A stretch of 64,000 nt of DNA, from NCBI GenBank assembly GCA_026225945.1, contig JAMJFZ010002575.1, positions 186,001 to 250,000 of the forward strand, read 5' to 3'. Of the stretch, positions 45,930-58,550 are shown one piece after another. The stretch is from Cricetomys ansorgei. Its lineage: Eukaryota; Chordata; Mammalia; Rodentia; Nesomyidae. A program made the translations under genes and the position numbers. How positions within the stretch are numbered: position 1 is the first letter of the stretch; the number at the start of each line of letters is the position of its first letter. The notes under the pieces are model-generated. The model searched no databases, was not told the DNA's origin, and saw only the letters and a program-made list of their open reading frames with translations.

Positions 45930-46395
45930 TATTTTGCTTCAGTGTGTCACAGTGTTCCAGACATCTAACAATGTCCTTTCAACAGCAGAAGATGACAATT
46001 TAAACACAAACACAGAGTCATCACTGACCCTATCAGACTGTTACAAACAAGTAACACAAATCAAAATTCTTTTCAGATTATCTCAAAAAATAGAAAGGGA
46101 AGGAACTTTACTATATTCATTCTATGAAGTCAATATTACCATAATGACAAAGCAGAAAATAGCATAGCAAATAAAACAAAACACAGAACAATTTTTTTCA
46201 TGAACACAGATAGATAGAGATAGAGAGATAGAGAGATGAGAGAGAGAGAGAGAGATTAAATAACAAATAACACATTAACACCAAGTGTAATCAAGCTGGT
46301 TTTATATTAGGAATTAAAAAATGTTTCAACATATGGAAATCATTACATATAATAAAAGAAATAAATAGACTCAGAAATTCCAAGGTGAAGATGGT
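45930..46395 (+). mobile_element. L1 ORF2 fragment (forward)
   Basis: TTCTATGAAGTCAATATTACC and AATCAAGCTGGTTTTATATTAGG...GTTTCAACATATGGAAATC correspond to L1 ORF2 reverse-transcriptase landmarks. A GATA/GAGA run lies at 46205-46256. Confidence 0.7.
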
Positions 46396-47429
46396 CAATT
46401 TTAAGAATGAGAAAGCAGTGTTTCAATGAAAGTCAGGTTTCAAAGGAAACAGCAGTATGGTGATTATATCATCTGTGACATCAGCATCTGGAGCCCAGAG
46501 CAACAGTCTCGTTTAAGTGACTATTGGCTGTAGACCCTGGCTGCTTTTATCTCTAACAATCAAATTTGGACATACAAATAACTCTATAGGGCTTTGTAGG
46601 ATTGGACATTCCTTTGTTTGTCCTCACAGATTTCAGAAACCATGGAAGAGTGTAAGCATTTTTCTATCCTGACACTCATTACTCTTTTTAAGAAAATAAA
46701 ATGTAATTAATGCTAATGTGGATCATAAGATAGAAACATTAAAATTACTGTTCCAGGAATGGCTCAGATAACCATTTATTTCTATTTACTTTATCTACAT
46801 TTACTTCTCAAATAAGACAGACTTCAAAGTTCACTCCGTCCAACTCCAGGAATGCCGTGATACTTAAATTGATCATCTACTTTAGAGAAACTAGATGTTT
46901 TGAAGAGATATTGTTTTATCTTGTGTTTTAGAACATCTCTTGTTTAATATTGATCAGAAGATTTAAATGTTTGAACAAATACCATTTTCATCACATGCCC
47001 AAAGTTCACCTCATTCTCAAGCTTTGAAATTGTTGGTAAAAATGAACTCTTTTTTAAATTTGTAGGTTTTCTCTGTACTCTATGGGGCAACATTGGTTGA
47101 ATGCAGAAGAAAGACATTATCAGGTCAGAGATCATTGATATTTAAAGAAACTAAACCCAAGCCAGAACAGAGAGGTATATTAAAGTGTCCGTGGTTCAGT
47201 GCATACTCTTCTAAGATTCTAGAAAATAACAGGGTACACCAAGGCTTCAATTCTTAATCATCAGATAAGGGAAAACTTCAATTTTTCATTCATTTACTGA
47301 GTTCCCAAATCCTGCACTGACACTGAAGTTTACAATAACAAAGGAGTCACCTGTTGAGCATGTTTATCCATAGTAGAAGGCAATGAATTTGATACTCAGA
47401 GTGATGAGGAACAAGGTTCTGGCCTCTCC
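46396..47429. other. Spacer, nothing recognised
   Basis: I checked both strands for PATE-type exons (CxxC pair, CC...CN ending) and found none. No clear repeat. Confidence 0.4.
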
Positions 47430-48025
47430 CATTCTTCACTCATTTGTTTCTCTCACATTTGCCTTTATTTGAAGAAAAAATTAACTCAACATAACCATTA
47501 TCTTTCTTAGTAGTATAACAACTTATATAAATTATCAAAATATAGATCACCCAGTAGGATATGAAAATAGCACACTGTGAGACCACGTCTCCTAGTAATG
47601 TCAGAGGACACACCCATAATGTTTCACCAATAAGACTGCATAAATCTGAGCTGAACAAGGACAAGATAAAAGACACACAAAAGTGAAAGACCATAACACC
47701 TCAACTCAACACCCAGAATTACAGGTAACTAAGAAGTGTTGAGTGTAGGAGAAATAGTCTTCCCAGAAAAGAGCACACCAACTGGTTATCCAATATCAAA
47801 TGGTCAGTCCTGAAAACATACACACAAATAACATTATATGTACTGAGTTATATATAGTTAGGAATATATATGTATATACTTATACACATACACATTCACA
47901 TATATGCATATAACAATAAGTAGTGAAAAATAAGTTATGAATTTTAAAGACAGGTATATGGAGGGTATGAAAGAAGGAAAGAGAAGGTATATAATGATGT
48001 AATTATTATCTCAAAAAGAAAAAAT
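47430..48025 (+). mobile_element. L1 3' UTR end (forward)
   Basis: CACACCAACTGGTTATCCAATATC, an AT-rich TATATGTATATA stretch, and ATGATGTAATTATTATCTCAAAAAG with A-rich end are L1 3' UTR in forward orientation. Confidence 0.7.
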
Positions 48026-48539
48026 TTAAATATAGATCACTCACTAGGATATTAAAAATAACATAGACCCAGCATTCATAAAATCTATGCCCATATTATA
48101 TTAGTGCTAGATAAATTAAGTAGGCATTAAATAAAAGATTTTATCTTGTTTAAGTTGCCTTGCATATTATAGTTTTCCTGTGAAATATTTTTACTTTTCC
48201 ATAAAAAAATTTGTCAGTTCTGACTCTGAGTCAATATTCAACTTCCACCACCTGTATAAAATTGTCCTTGAAGCTGGCTGTCCTAACAATGAGCAACCAG
48301 TCCTGGCATTTTGTCTGGTCGTAATGTCCTTTCACTCTTTCCACTTAGCAAAGACCTGCTTTACCCCTGACTCTATCTTCCCATAGAAAGCACTATGATC
48401 TTGAGTTGGCTAGATGTGCACTTTCAGTATTACTTCTTTATCTTTCTAAATCTTCACATTTTCACTGGAAATCCACTGTCTTATAATGCTGTGCTGTGTT
48501 GTTGCTGTTGTTTTTGGCTTGACACAAACCTAGACATAT
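48026..48539. other. Spacer, nothing recognised
   Basis: No supported gene; the 68-residue frame at 48180-48386 has no family signature. Confidence 0.4.
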
Positions 48540-50595
48540 ATGGGTAAAGGGAATATTGGTTTATTCTTCTCTCATTCAATACATCCTGACTATAGTTTCC
48601 TCTCTCTCCATTCTTCCCAGCCCCTCCACCTTCCCTCTCTCACAGTTTCACTTCTCCTCTGCTTCACTTTGGAAAATAGCAGGTCTGCCAGGGTATCATC
48701 CAAGATACCTTAGAAGATATAATAAGACTAGGCACAAATCCTTATATCAAGGCTGGATGCGGCAACCTAGTAGGAGGAAAAAGGTCCCAAGAGCAGGCAA
48801 AGGGGTAAGAGATTTTTTTCTTTAGTTTGTTTATATGGTGGGTGACATTGACTGATTTTTGTATGTTAAACCATCCTGGCATCTCTGAGATGAAGCCTAC
48901 TTGATTATGGTAGATGATCTTCTTGATATGTTCTTGAATTCAGTTTGTGAGCACTTTATTGAGTATTTTTACATCAACATTCATGAGGAAAATTGGTCTG
49001 TAATTCTCTTTCTTTGTTGAATCTATGTGTAATTTTAGTATCAGGGTGACTCTCACCCTGTGTTTGGCAGTGTTTCTTCTGTTGTTGTTCTGTTTCTGTT
49101 CTGTGGAATATTGTGAGGAGTATTGGTGTTAACTCTTTTTAGAATGTCTGATAGAATTCTGCACTAAAGCCATCTGGCTTTTTTTTTTGGTAGGGAGACT
49201 TTTGATGACTGCTTCTATTTCCTTGTGGTTTATAGGTCTGTTTAAATTGTATATCTGATGTTGATCTAACATTCATAGGTGGTATATACTGAGATAATTG
49301 CTCATTTCTTTTAGATTTTCCAATTTTGTGTAGTATAGGTTTTTAAAGTATTACTTAATGATTATTTGTATTTCCTTGGTGCCTGTAGTTATATCCACCA
49401 CCACCCCCCTTTCGTTTCTGTTTTTGTTGATTTGGATGTTCTTTCTCTGTCTTTTAATTAGTTTTGGCTAGGAGTTTGTCTATCTTGCTGATTTTCTTAA
49501 AGAACCAATTCTTTGTTTCATTGATTCTTTGAATTGCTCACTTTGTTTCTATTTTATTAATTTCAACCATCAGCTTGATTATTTCTTGGTGTCTACTGCT
49601 GTTGGGTGCTTACTCCATTTTTCTTCTAGAGATTTCAGATATGCTATTAATTTACTGGTATGTTATCTCTCCATTCTTTTTTGGTAAACATTTTGTGTTG
49701 TGTATTTTTCTCTTAGCACTGCTTTCATTGTGTCCCATAAGTTTGGGTATGTTGTGGATTCATTTTCATTGAATTCTAGAAAATCATTAATGTCTTTCTT
49801 TATTTCTGTCTTGACCCAGTCATCATTCAGCAGAAAATTATTCAGTTTCCATGAGTTTGTAGGCCTTCTGTTGTTTCTGTTGTTGTTGAAATTCAACTTT
49901 AATCTGTGGTGGTCTGATAGGATACAGGGTGTTATTTCAACTTTCTTTTACCTATGGAGACTTGCTTTGTGGCCAAGGATATAGTCAATTTTAGATAAGG
50001 TTCTGTTAGGTGGTGAGAAAAAAAGTATATTTTTTTGTGTATAGGTGAAATTTTCTGCATATATCTGTTAGGTTCCATTTGGTTTATAACATGTGTTAGC
50101 TCCAGTGTTTTTCTGTTCAGTTTTTGTCGGGTTGACTTGTTCATTGGTGAGAGTGTGGCATTGAAATTTCCTACCATAAGTGTGTGTGGGTCAATGTGTA
50201 TTTTAAGCTTTAGCAATATTTCTTTTATAAACATGGGAGCCCTTGTGTTTAAACATAGATGTTTAAAATTGAAATGTTGTTTTGGTGGACTTTTTTCTTT
50301 GATGAGTATGATGTATCCTTCTTCATCTCTCTTGATTAATTTTGGTTTGCAGTCTATTTTGTTAGATATTAGTATGAGTACTCTAGTTTGCTTCTTGGGT
50401 CTATTTGCTTGGAAAATATTTTCCCATTCCTTTACTCTGAGGTAATGTTTATCTGAGATATTCTTGTATGTAGCAGTAGGATAAATCCTGTTTTCGAATC
50501 CATTCTCTCAGTCTATGTCTTTTCATTGGGGAATTGAGTTCATTGATGTTAAGAGATATCAATGACCAATGGTCCTGTTATTTTGTAGTTGTTGG

Positions 50596-50648
<53 letters not shown>

Positions 50649-53175
50649 TGTGTAAGTGGATGTGTCTCCCTTGTTTTGATTCTGATGGGGTGAAGTTATT
50701 TATTTCTGTGTTTTCATGTGTATAGTTACCCTCCTTGTGTTGGAGTTTTCCTTTTAGTATCTTCTGTAGGGCTGGATTTGTATTGTAATAGATATTGCTT
50801 GAATTTGGATTTGTTGTTGAATATTTTGTTTTCTCCATCTACGGTAACTGAAAGCTATGCTGGATACGGTAGTCTGGGCTGGCATCTGTGATCTCTTAAA
50901 GTCTGTAGGCTACCTGTGCAGGTCCTTCTGGCTTTTAGTCTTTGTTGAGAAGTTGGGTATAATTCTAATAGGTTTGCCTTTATATGTTACTTGTTATTTT
51001 TCTCTTGCAGCTGTTAGTATTCTTTCTTTGTTCTGTATGTTTAGTGTTTTGATTATTATGTGTCAGGGGGACTTTCTTTTCTGGTCCAGTCTATTTGGTG
51101 TTTGGTATGCTTCTTGTACCTTAATAAGGATCTCAGATTTGGAAAATTTTCTCCTATGATTTTGTTGAAAATATTTTCTGCGCCTTTGAAGTGGAATTCT
51201 TCTCCTTCCTCTATTCCTATTATTCTTATGTTTGGTCTTTTCATAGTGACCCAGAAATCCTAGATGTTTTGTATTAGGAATTTTTTTGATTTAACATTTT
51301 CATTTACTGATGTCTCTAATTCTTCTGTGGTATCTTCAACTCTGAGATTCTTTCTTCCGTCTCTTGTATTCTATTGCTATAGCTTTTCTCAGTAGTACCT
51401 GATCTCTTTTCTAGATTTTCCATTTCCAAAATTTCCTCTGTTTGTGTTTTCTTTTCATGGCTTCTATTTCTCTTTTCAGGTCTTGAACACTTTTGTTATG
51501 TCCTTTAATTGTTCACTTATTTTTTCTCAGCTTTCTTTAAGAGAATTTTTCATTTCTTTGAATTTTTTGTGTCTTCCTGGATTTTTAAAAAACAAATTTA
51601 TTCATTCCCTCCCATTGCCTGTTTGTCTTTTTAGCTATTTCTTTGTGGCCTCTTGACAAGCTGGGGTTCTCCACCTGAGTTGATGGTTGGAACTCTGGTG
51701 GCCTGCTTGGCTTCTGGTCTATCAAGATCTTTCTGCTTGGGTTGGGGCCTGGGACTATTCTTTTGGCTGTCTGTCCTGGCCTGTGCTGTTCTTCTGACTG
51801 GTTGGCCTGGTCTGAGATAGTTCCTCAAATGGGGTACGCTCTGAGGGTGCTAGTGGCTGGTTCTACAGCTGGTTCAGGTTGAGATAACACTGGGTGTTGT
51901 CCTCCGGTTTTGTGGTCCAGGCAGTAGGACTGGAGGTGAGTGGAGATGGGCTATAGATGAGTAACTTTGGGGTACAGAACCAAGTGTTCTGCATGCAGTG
52001 AACCTACCTGGTTCTTTGGCTGATTGGTGCTATAATGGTACTGGGATTCTTGCTGAGGTCTTGCAGACTGGGGGAAGTAGGATGGGAGGAGATTGGGGAG
52101 GAGTTATGGAGGAGTGGGTTGTAGGGAAAGAACCAAGTGTCTCATAGGTAACACTTGTGTTCTTACCTGGTTGATCTACTGGCTGCGTCTATCACATTCC
52201 TAGAATTTTTTTCTCTCTAGAATTCCTTCAGTTTGTGTTTTGTTTATGGCTTCTATTTTCAGGTTTTGAACAGTTTTGTTCAATTTGTTTCTTCAATTGT
52301 TTGCTTGATTTTTCTTGGCTTTTTTAAAGGGATTTATTCAACATTCCAATGTTTGTGTTTTCCTAGGTTTCTTTGAAGGATTTACTTAATTTCTCCGATT
52401 GTTTCTCTTTTCCTTTATTTCACTGATGGATGTATTTATTTCCTCTTTAAGGACCTCCATTATATTCATAAGGTTTGCTTTAGGGCCTTTTTCTTGTCCT
52501 TCAGCTATGTTGGAATGTTCAGGGCCTGCTGTGGTAGAATAGCTGGACTCTGATGGGAACATATTGTTCTGGTTGTATCTATGCTCTTACCCTGTCATGT
52601 AGGCATCTGAGTTTGGGGTGATTATAGGCCTCAGTGCTGATTTCTGAGTTTGCCTTTGTTGAGTGGATGTTTCGTTCCTTGGTTTCTGTTTCTTCTCTAG
52701 ATTTTCAAAGACTGTATTTTGTTTGTGTTGCCTGTTTTATTGGCCTTTTCATCTGGTGTTGGGAATGTTTGCTTGTGTTGGAGCCTGGTTCTCCTGGGTA
52801 GTATGGCCTATACTGGTTCTTTTGGATGGTATGGAATGTACTGGAGCTGAAAATGTCTCTGGGAGTTGGAAGTTGGGGTGGAGCAATGAAAGGAGGGCCT
52901 GGGGGAATGAGACTAGAGAGGGATGGATTATGGGAACTGAACCAAATATTCTATTCTGCAGGTGGGCAGCCTGCCTGGTTCTTCTGGGTGGTGTACGCTG
53001 TGCTAGAGTGGGAAAATTTTGCCAGAGTTGGGTGCTGGAGTGGAACAATGAGAGGAGAGTAGGGAGGGTCTATGGAGAAATGGATTGTGGGAGATGAAAC
53101 AAGTGTTCTGTGGGCAGGTGGCCTACCTGACTCTACTGGGTGGTGTGGGCTACACTGGAGAGGGGAATGTCCACC
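48540..53175 (-). mobile_element. L1 complex (reverse), rearranged
   Basis: L1 3' UTR-type sequence (48540-48810) joins ORF2 (48810-50840). The - frame at 49932-50234 contains GNFNATLSPM-S-RQKLNR of the endonuclease domain. ORF1 follows (50850-51660); the - frame at 51056-51244 contains RPNIRIIGIEEGEE. Then come GC-richer monomer-like 5' UTR repeats (51660-52190), a second ORF1-like 5' segment (52200-52560) and more monomer-like sequence (52560-53175). The 144-residue + frame at 52663-53097 lies in the 5' UTR repeats. A GT microsatellite sits at 50599-50647. Confidence 0.8.
50599..50647. repeat. (GT)n microsatellite in L1
   Basis: Perfect GT run of about 49 bp between ORF2 and ORF1 regions of the reverse L1. 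Confidence 0.97.
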
Positions 53176-53179
53176 AGAG

Positions 53180-53540
53180 TTGGCAAGGGAATCTATATTG
53201 AGAAAATGTCTCCATAAGGCTAGCCTGTAAGACAAGTCTATGGAGTATTGTCTTGATTAATGACTAACATGGGAGGACACTGCTCATGGTAGAGGGTTCC
53301 ACCCTTGAATAAGTGGTCCTGACTGTTATAAGAAAGCAGGCTGAGCAAGCCACAGTGATGAAGCCAGTAAACAGTATTCCTTCATGGCTTTTGCTTCAGT
53401 TCCTGCCTCTAAGTTCTGCCCTGACTTCTCTTCATGCTAGCTTGTGATCAGGATATGTGAAATGAAATAAATAAACCCCTTTCCTCCCCAAGTTGCTTTT
53501 GGAGATGTTTATTACAGAAATAGAAACTGTAACTAAGAGA
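53180..53540 (+). repeat. LTR-like repeat (family R1), left member of a composite
   Basis: GAAAATGTCTCCATAAGGCT, AAGAAAGCAGGCTGAGCAAGCC and AAATAAATAAACCCCTTTCCTCCCC to AGAAACTGTAACTAAGA. Confidence 0.8.
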
Positions 53541-54239
53541 AAAAAAGGTACAATGTTCTTGGAATGTTGCTGTAATAGACATGACCATATTGTGTGTGTG
53601 TGTGTGTGAGGTTTGTTGAAGTGTTTGGAATTTTGGGCAGGAAAAACCACTTGGTGTTCAAAGGTTAATGAGCTGTTGTGAGAGCTTAGAAGATAATGAT
53701 GAGTGCAGTAAAGATGATGGAGTTCTGGCTTGTGAAATTTCAGAGAGAAGTTTTAAGAGTCTCTCATAGACTCTTTCAGGGCTATTCATGTGATATTTTG
53801 AGTTAAGAACCATTAAAATGAAATTTTTGCTTTTCTGTAACAATGGATACTGATCAACTGAAGCTTAAGAATCAGCTGTGATCAAGAAGAGAATACTATC
53901 ATTGAGATAAAATATTCTGGGAGGTGTTTCCTCAGGGTAAGCACACTGAAGCTGTGATCCAGTGGGAGCCAAAGCTATATCCTTTGCTGGTGGTTAAACT
54001 TGGTAGTGTGTAAGAATCTCACCAGTTGTACTGTTTTTGGAGGCATGAGAGGGTCATAGAGGCCAGTTGAGGCTTGAAAAGACAAAGGCTGTACCATTGT
54101 TAAAGGTACAGCCTCAGCTACAATAGAAATCCTAAGACAGAAAGGGTCAAGAAGAGAAGTTGAAGGTTGGTATTGTGTGGCTGAGTTAGAGTGCCCGAAG
54201 AAAGCCATGGCCTGTGGGCAATTGATAGATGTGAGGATC
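53541..54239 (+). mobile_element. Internal region between two R1 copies
   Basis: About 700 bp between two same-orientation R1 copies. It contains TATTCTGGGAGGTGTTTCCTCAGGG and other sequence I associate with a dispersed rodent repeat. No gag/pol-like frame is present. It may be the interior of a non-autonomous LTR-type element. A short TG run lies at 53592-53609. Confidence 0.45.
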
Positions 54240-54512
54240 ACAGATCACTGTTGGTGGTGTCATCCCTAGGCTGGTGGTCCTGAATGGTATAAAAAAGTAT
54301 GCAGAGGGAAGCCATCAAAAACAAGCCAGTAAACAGTACTACTCCATGGCCTCTACTTCAATTCTTACTTCCAAATTATAGCCTTGATTTTCTGCCATAG
54401 CTTCCCCATAATATAAGCTACAATCTGTAGGAAGAAATAAACTCATTCCTCTCCAAGTTGGTTTTAGTTATGTTATTTCATCACAGTAGTAAAAACCTTA
54501 AGATGTTGCCTA
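54240..54512 (+). repeat. LTR-like repeat (family R1), right member, 5'-truncated
   Basis: GTGTCATCCCTAGGCTGGTGGTCC, AAGAAATAAACTCATTCCTCTCC and CACAGTAGTAAAAACCTTAAGA. Confidence 0.75.
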
Positions 54513-55924
54513 TTCTCTGTCTTTGCTTCTTTTGTGTACTTGAAAGCTATCCTGCCAACATACTTTTCTTTCCTTTCCTTTTCCATGCTTTCCCTGTCAC
54601 AATGGACTCTGTCCTTCTGGCACTGGAAACAAATTAAATGCTTTCTTCTCAATGTTGATTTTGATCACAAAAGTAAATAATATACATAGGAAAGATCACC
54701 AAACTTAAAAATTCCAAGCTATACTGAAAGATAGAGAGGAGGCTCAATTTTAGAAATTATTGCTAAGCTTGGAGAAATAAAAATTACTTAGATTACAGAC
54801 AGAATTACTTCAACAAATTATGTAGAATAGTTGTATCTACAAACTCCTGCAAATGAGATCTCACCCAAAAATAGAAAGAATACCAGCCAACTAATAATAA
54901 GTAAGCAAAATGTTAAAGAGCTAAACCATAAGGTGCTTTTCTGCCTCAAAAAGAAATGATGAAGAAATAGCCCATGAATGAACCCTGAAAATGTTACCCA
55001 AATAAAGGAACCCAAGGCAATGCCCTAACATTGTACAACACTATACATGTGAAATATTGGGAAGAGGCTACTCTGTAAAGACAGAAATCAAACTAGTTGT
55101 TGCAGATTCGAGGGAAGAAAAATAAAGAGTTCTTAACTGGTATGGGTTTGAAAAGCATAATGAAAAACTTTGCGATCACATAGTGTTGGTAGTTCCACCA
55201 CATGAGGACATACTAAAGTCCATTTGATTGACCAATTTAAAATAATGTGTTTTACATTTTTCAAGTTTTGTATGAATACAGAGACTGTAATATAAATAAC
55301 ACAAACATATTTCATATGTATGTACATGTGTGTGCTAAAAGTATTTTAAATTTTGAAGTTAAAATTTCCTTATTGATCCCTACTTTTAAAACATTTGGTT
55401 TGGGCTATAATGATTGGGCCACATTCTTTTAATAACACTGAACTTATATTTTATCTTGGAATGCCATTATGAGGGAGACGATAAGCTTCACTATGAAAAA
55501 ATGTGAATAATTTCTGGGGAGGATGAAACAAATGACATGACTGTTACAAAAAACGTGATTCAAGAATATATAAAAAGCATGAACTGTGTAATGATCAGTT
55601 CTAGTAAGGCTGATATATAAAAGACACCAGCCTTCTTCTTCATAAAATGAGTAGATACATTAAGAGAGCATGAAAGACACACCAAAAGAACATATAAGAC
55701 ATTTCTAAGTAATGGGGAGCCATATTTATTAGCATGAAATTTCTTAAGTAAATCATAACTTCAATTATATTGCATATTTCACTTAGTTTTGAATTATGAA
55801 AACTCTTATTAAAAGAGATTACAGAAATGAACCTATATTTTGATATAAGAATTTTTGAGAAATTGGAGTGCATATCTTCATATCTTCTGAGAAAGAAATG
55901 TATACAAACAGAAAGCTTTTTCTT
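54513..55924. other. Spacer, AT-rich
   Basis: No gene found. TATATAAAA occurs at 55567 and 55612, the latter in GATATATAAAAGACACCAGCC, but no open exon with splice signals follows. I looked here for exons 2 and 3 of the - strand signal exon at 56.9 kb without success. Confidence 0.4.
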
Positions 55925-56032
55925 TTCGTGATAGAATTTCACCATATAGTTGAGGCAGGCTTCAAAGTATCCATCGTCCTGCCTTGGTCTCCTGAATGCT
56001 GAGATTACAGGTGTGTGACACCACAGCCACTC
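55925..56032 (-). repeat. B1 SINE fragment, reverse
   Basis: GTTGAGGCAGGCTTCAAAGT, CTGCCTTGGTCTCCTGAATGCTG and TTACAGGTGTGTGACACCACAG. Confidence 0.7.
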
Positions 56033-56285
56033 TATGTTGGCTAGTCTTATGTCAATTTTACATGCAATCTAGAGTTATCTGAAAGGAGGGATCCTCAACT
56101 GAAAAATGCCTCCATAAGATCCAGATGTAGGGCATTTTCTTAGTGATGAATGGGGAAAACCCCAGCACATTTGGGTGGTGCCATCCCTGGGCAGGTTGTC
56201 CTGGGTTCTACAAGAAAGCAAGCTGAGAAAGTCATAGGAAGCAAGCCAGTTACTAGCACCTCTCAATGGTCTAAATAGCAGAGAT
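56033..56285 (+). repeat. LTR-like repeat (family R1), 3'-truncated
   Basis: TGTTGGCTAGTCTTATGTCAATTTT to GGTTCTACAAGAAAGCAAGC and CCAGTTACTAGCACCTC. Starts with TG, like the bounded copy. Confidence 0.8.
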
Positions 56286-56861
56286 ATTTGCGATCAGAAG
56301 ACTGATGAATATATCAATACAATGATGGGGAGAAGGCCTGTTCACTCAAGACATTCCTTAGCTTTAGCATTCTACAACTGTTAACCCCAGCACAGGGTTC
56401 CACATCATACCCAGATATCAGTTGACTCTTTCTTTAGGTACACTATCTTAGAGATGGTGATATGACTCCTGGAGGAGATACAGAAATTCTACAGATCACA
56501 GAACATATACTCACTTTCAGTTGCATACCAGGTTCTACAGATCATAAAAGTTTCACTAGGTTATGTAGTGCATGCCTGCATCCCATAAACACATTCCAGA
56601 TTTTTGTAAGACAGACATAGTACACACTGTAGAGTGAAAGCTGAAAGGATAAAGACTGATGAGAGGAGGGTATCATCACTGTTCCTTCCCAAAGAGAGCA
56701 TAGGTCACCTGACCTCTAGATAGCTTAGCTGCACCAATGTTTAGTCTTACAGATATGCTGTAGACAATATGTTCTAACACCACAAACAAAACACGGTGAT
56801 ATAAGAGCTGATTTATTTTTTCCTGTAGTAGGTAAGGGAACAATCTGCAGGCAATACTTAC
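56286..56861. other. Spacer next to the candidate signal exon
   Basis: No exon 2-like sequence is visible on the - strand. No confident repeat. Confidence 0.35.
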
Positions 56862-56910
56862 CAGTTTCAAAGCAGAGAAGAAGGAGACCCAGCTTCAGTA
56901 GGTTTTCCAT
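56862..56910 (-). CDS. Candidate signal-peptide exon (exon 1) of a secreted protein
   Basis: On the - strand, GGAGAA precedes an ATG opening MENLLKLGLLLLCFET, a textbook short leader (charged start, then LGLLLLCF). It is cut after the first base of the next codon by a consensus donor, CTG|GTAAGTATTGCC. The length is 49 nt and the phase is 1, as in PATE exon 1. Upstream on the same strand an ATTGGC (inverted CCAAT) lies about 18 bp before the ATG; no TATA box is clear. I could not find partner exons at lower coordinates. It may be the first exon of another PATE-type gene (perhaps with long introns), a relic, or a chance ORF plus donor. Confidence 0.4.
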
Positions 56911-57849
56911 TTCTCCTGAGCCAATTCTTACAGCAGGCTGTATTAGTGCCAGACAGCTGATGAAAAAAAAAACTGCCTAGTCAATGTATAATGTACCCAG
57001 GCAAGGACAATGGACAGTGGGTACAGACAGACCAGAAGCATATCTCATAGTAAGCACTTCCTACACTTGGCAATGTCAAATGTCTCTTTTGTGACTTACT
57101 TATTTCCTTATATCTCTCACATTTCCTTGCTTCAGTTGAAGGTACCAGGTAAACTTATCATCAGTATCACACAAGGGCCCTTTATTTCTCTTCATCTCTC
57201 CATACTACCAGCTCAATCTACTCTGCTAATGATAGAAATTAAAACTAGGCAAGGAAAAATGTTTGGAAGAAGTCTTTAAATGATCCTGAGTTGTAGCACC
57301 AGGGAACAGCACAGGAAGGAACCTACTAGACAGCTGGAAAAATGAACAAAACAACTTATCTAGTTAGAGGTTAGTGAGGCAAGGATGTATGCATATCCCT
57401 CAACTAAGGAAAGGATCACACAGCTACCATTCATAGCATAGTCCTCAACACCAAATACAGGACTTCTCCATGGACACCTAAGGAGGTTCTTCTCATGTGG
57501 CTAGGGTGTAAAAAGTTACTTGGTAAGAAGGGTTAGATGTAGTCCATTCTGATTTGCATATTCAGTGTGCTGGAGCACATCTTTGATTGTGGCTGTAGTG
57601 ATAGTCTGTAGTGACTATAGAGAGTCCAACACAGTGAAGTCAATTGCCTGCAAAGGCTACTTGGATGACTGTTTCCCTGCTTAAGGATGCTATGCATAAG
57701 GGAAAGCATTGTCTAAAAGCCTGATCATAACAGTTTTGATCATGCAAAAAGCATTAAAGATATTAAAAAAAAGAAGAGCACAAGCTCAACATAGAACTGA
57801 CAAATCTAATAGCACTAGCAGTGGTTAACAGCAGTAGTTTTCTTTTCTC
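56911..57849. other. Spacer, nothing recognised
   Basis: The 89-residue + frame at 57010-57279 has no supporting features. Confidence 0.4.
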
Positions 57850-57950
57850 TTTTTTTGAGACAGAATCTTGCCAGGTAGTCTTGTCTGGCCTGCAACTCAA
57901 TATGTAGACTAGGCTGGCCTGGAGTCACAGAGATTCATCTGTAAGAAAAA
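57850..57950 (-). repeat. B1 SINE, reverse, truncated
   Basis: TTTTTTTGAGACAGAATCTTGCC and GACTAGGCTGGCCTGGAGTCACAGAGATTC. Confidence 0.9.
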
Positions 57951-58134
57951 TAGACTTCAAACTAAAACTAATGAAAAATGATTAGGGATGTTTTATTCTA
58001 ACCATGTGAACAATTAACTGAAAAGACATTTCTATTCCTAAATATATGCCCCAAACTCTGGTACATTCAGTGTCATAAAAAGCATACCACTAGAGTTAAA
58101 GTCACAGACTAACTACAACCCTTTAATAGTAGGT
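57951..58134 (+). mobile_element. L1 ORF2 fragment, part before the LTR-like insertion
   Basis: GACTTCAAACTAAAACTAATG to CCCTTTAATAGTAGGT is L1 ORF2 endonuclease-region sequence. It continues at 58551. Confidence 0.75.
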
Positions 58135-58135
58135 A

Positions 58136-58550
58136 TGCTGTCTAGTTTTATGTTAATTTGGCACAAATTAGTCATCTGAAAGGAGAGATCCTCAGTTGAG
58201 AAGATGCCTCCATAAGATCAGGCTGTAGGTAAGCCTCTAGGGAATTTCCATAATCAATAATTAATCCTGGAGGGTTTGACCCATTTGGTATGGTGTGACT
58301 CATGTGCTGGTGGTCCTGGGTGCTATAATAAAGCAGGATGGGCAATCCATAAGAAAGAAGCCAGTAAGCAGTATTCTTCCATGGTCTATAATATCAGTTC
58401 CTGCCTGTAGGTTCTTGCCTTGAGTTTCTGTCCTGAATTCCTTACAGAATGAACTACACTGTGGAAGTGAATGTGAAGCAAAGCCTTTTCTCTTCAAGTT
58501 GCTTTTGGTCTTGTTGTTTTATCACAGCAATAAAAACCCTAACTATCACA
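58136..58550 (+). mobile_element. Bounded LTR-like element (family R1) with target duplication
   Basis: The best-defined copy: 415 bp starting TGCTGTCTAG and ending ACTATCACA. It is flanked by GTAGGT (58129-58134) and GCAGGT (58551-58556) and interrupts an L1 ORF2 that resumes directly afterwards. TG...CA ends, an AATAAA near the 3' end and a probable 6-bp duplication with one mismatch suggest an LTR of a non-autonomous retroelement. Confidence 0.7.

Noticed and set aside
50035..50445. 136-residue hydrophobic + strand frame
   Set aside because: Antisense to the L1 ORF2 endonuclease region, whose sense reading shows the expected motif.
52663..53097. 144-residue + strand frame
   Set aside because: Lies in L1 5' UTR monomer-like repeats; internal repeats explain it.
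55560..55700. TATA boxes near 55567 and 55612 as a new promoter
   Set aside because: The first ATG after them closes within eight codons and no donor or family exon follows.
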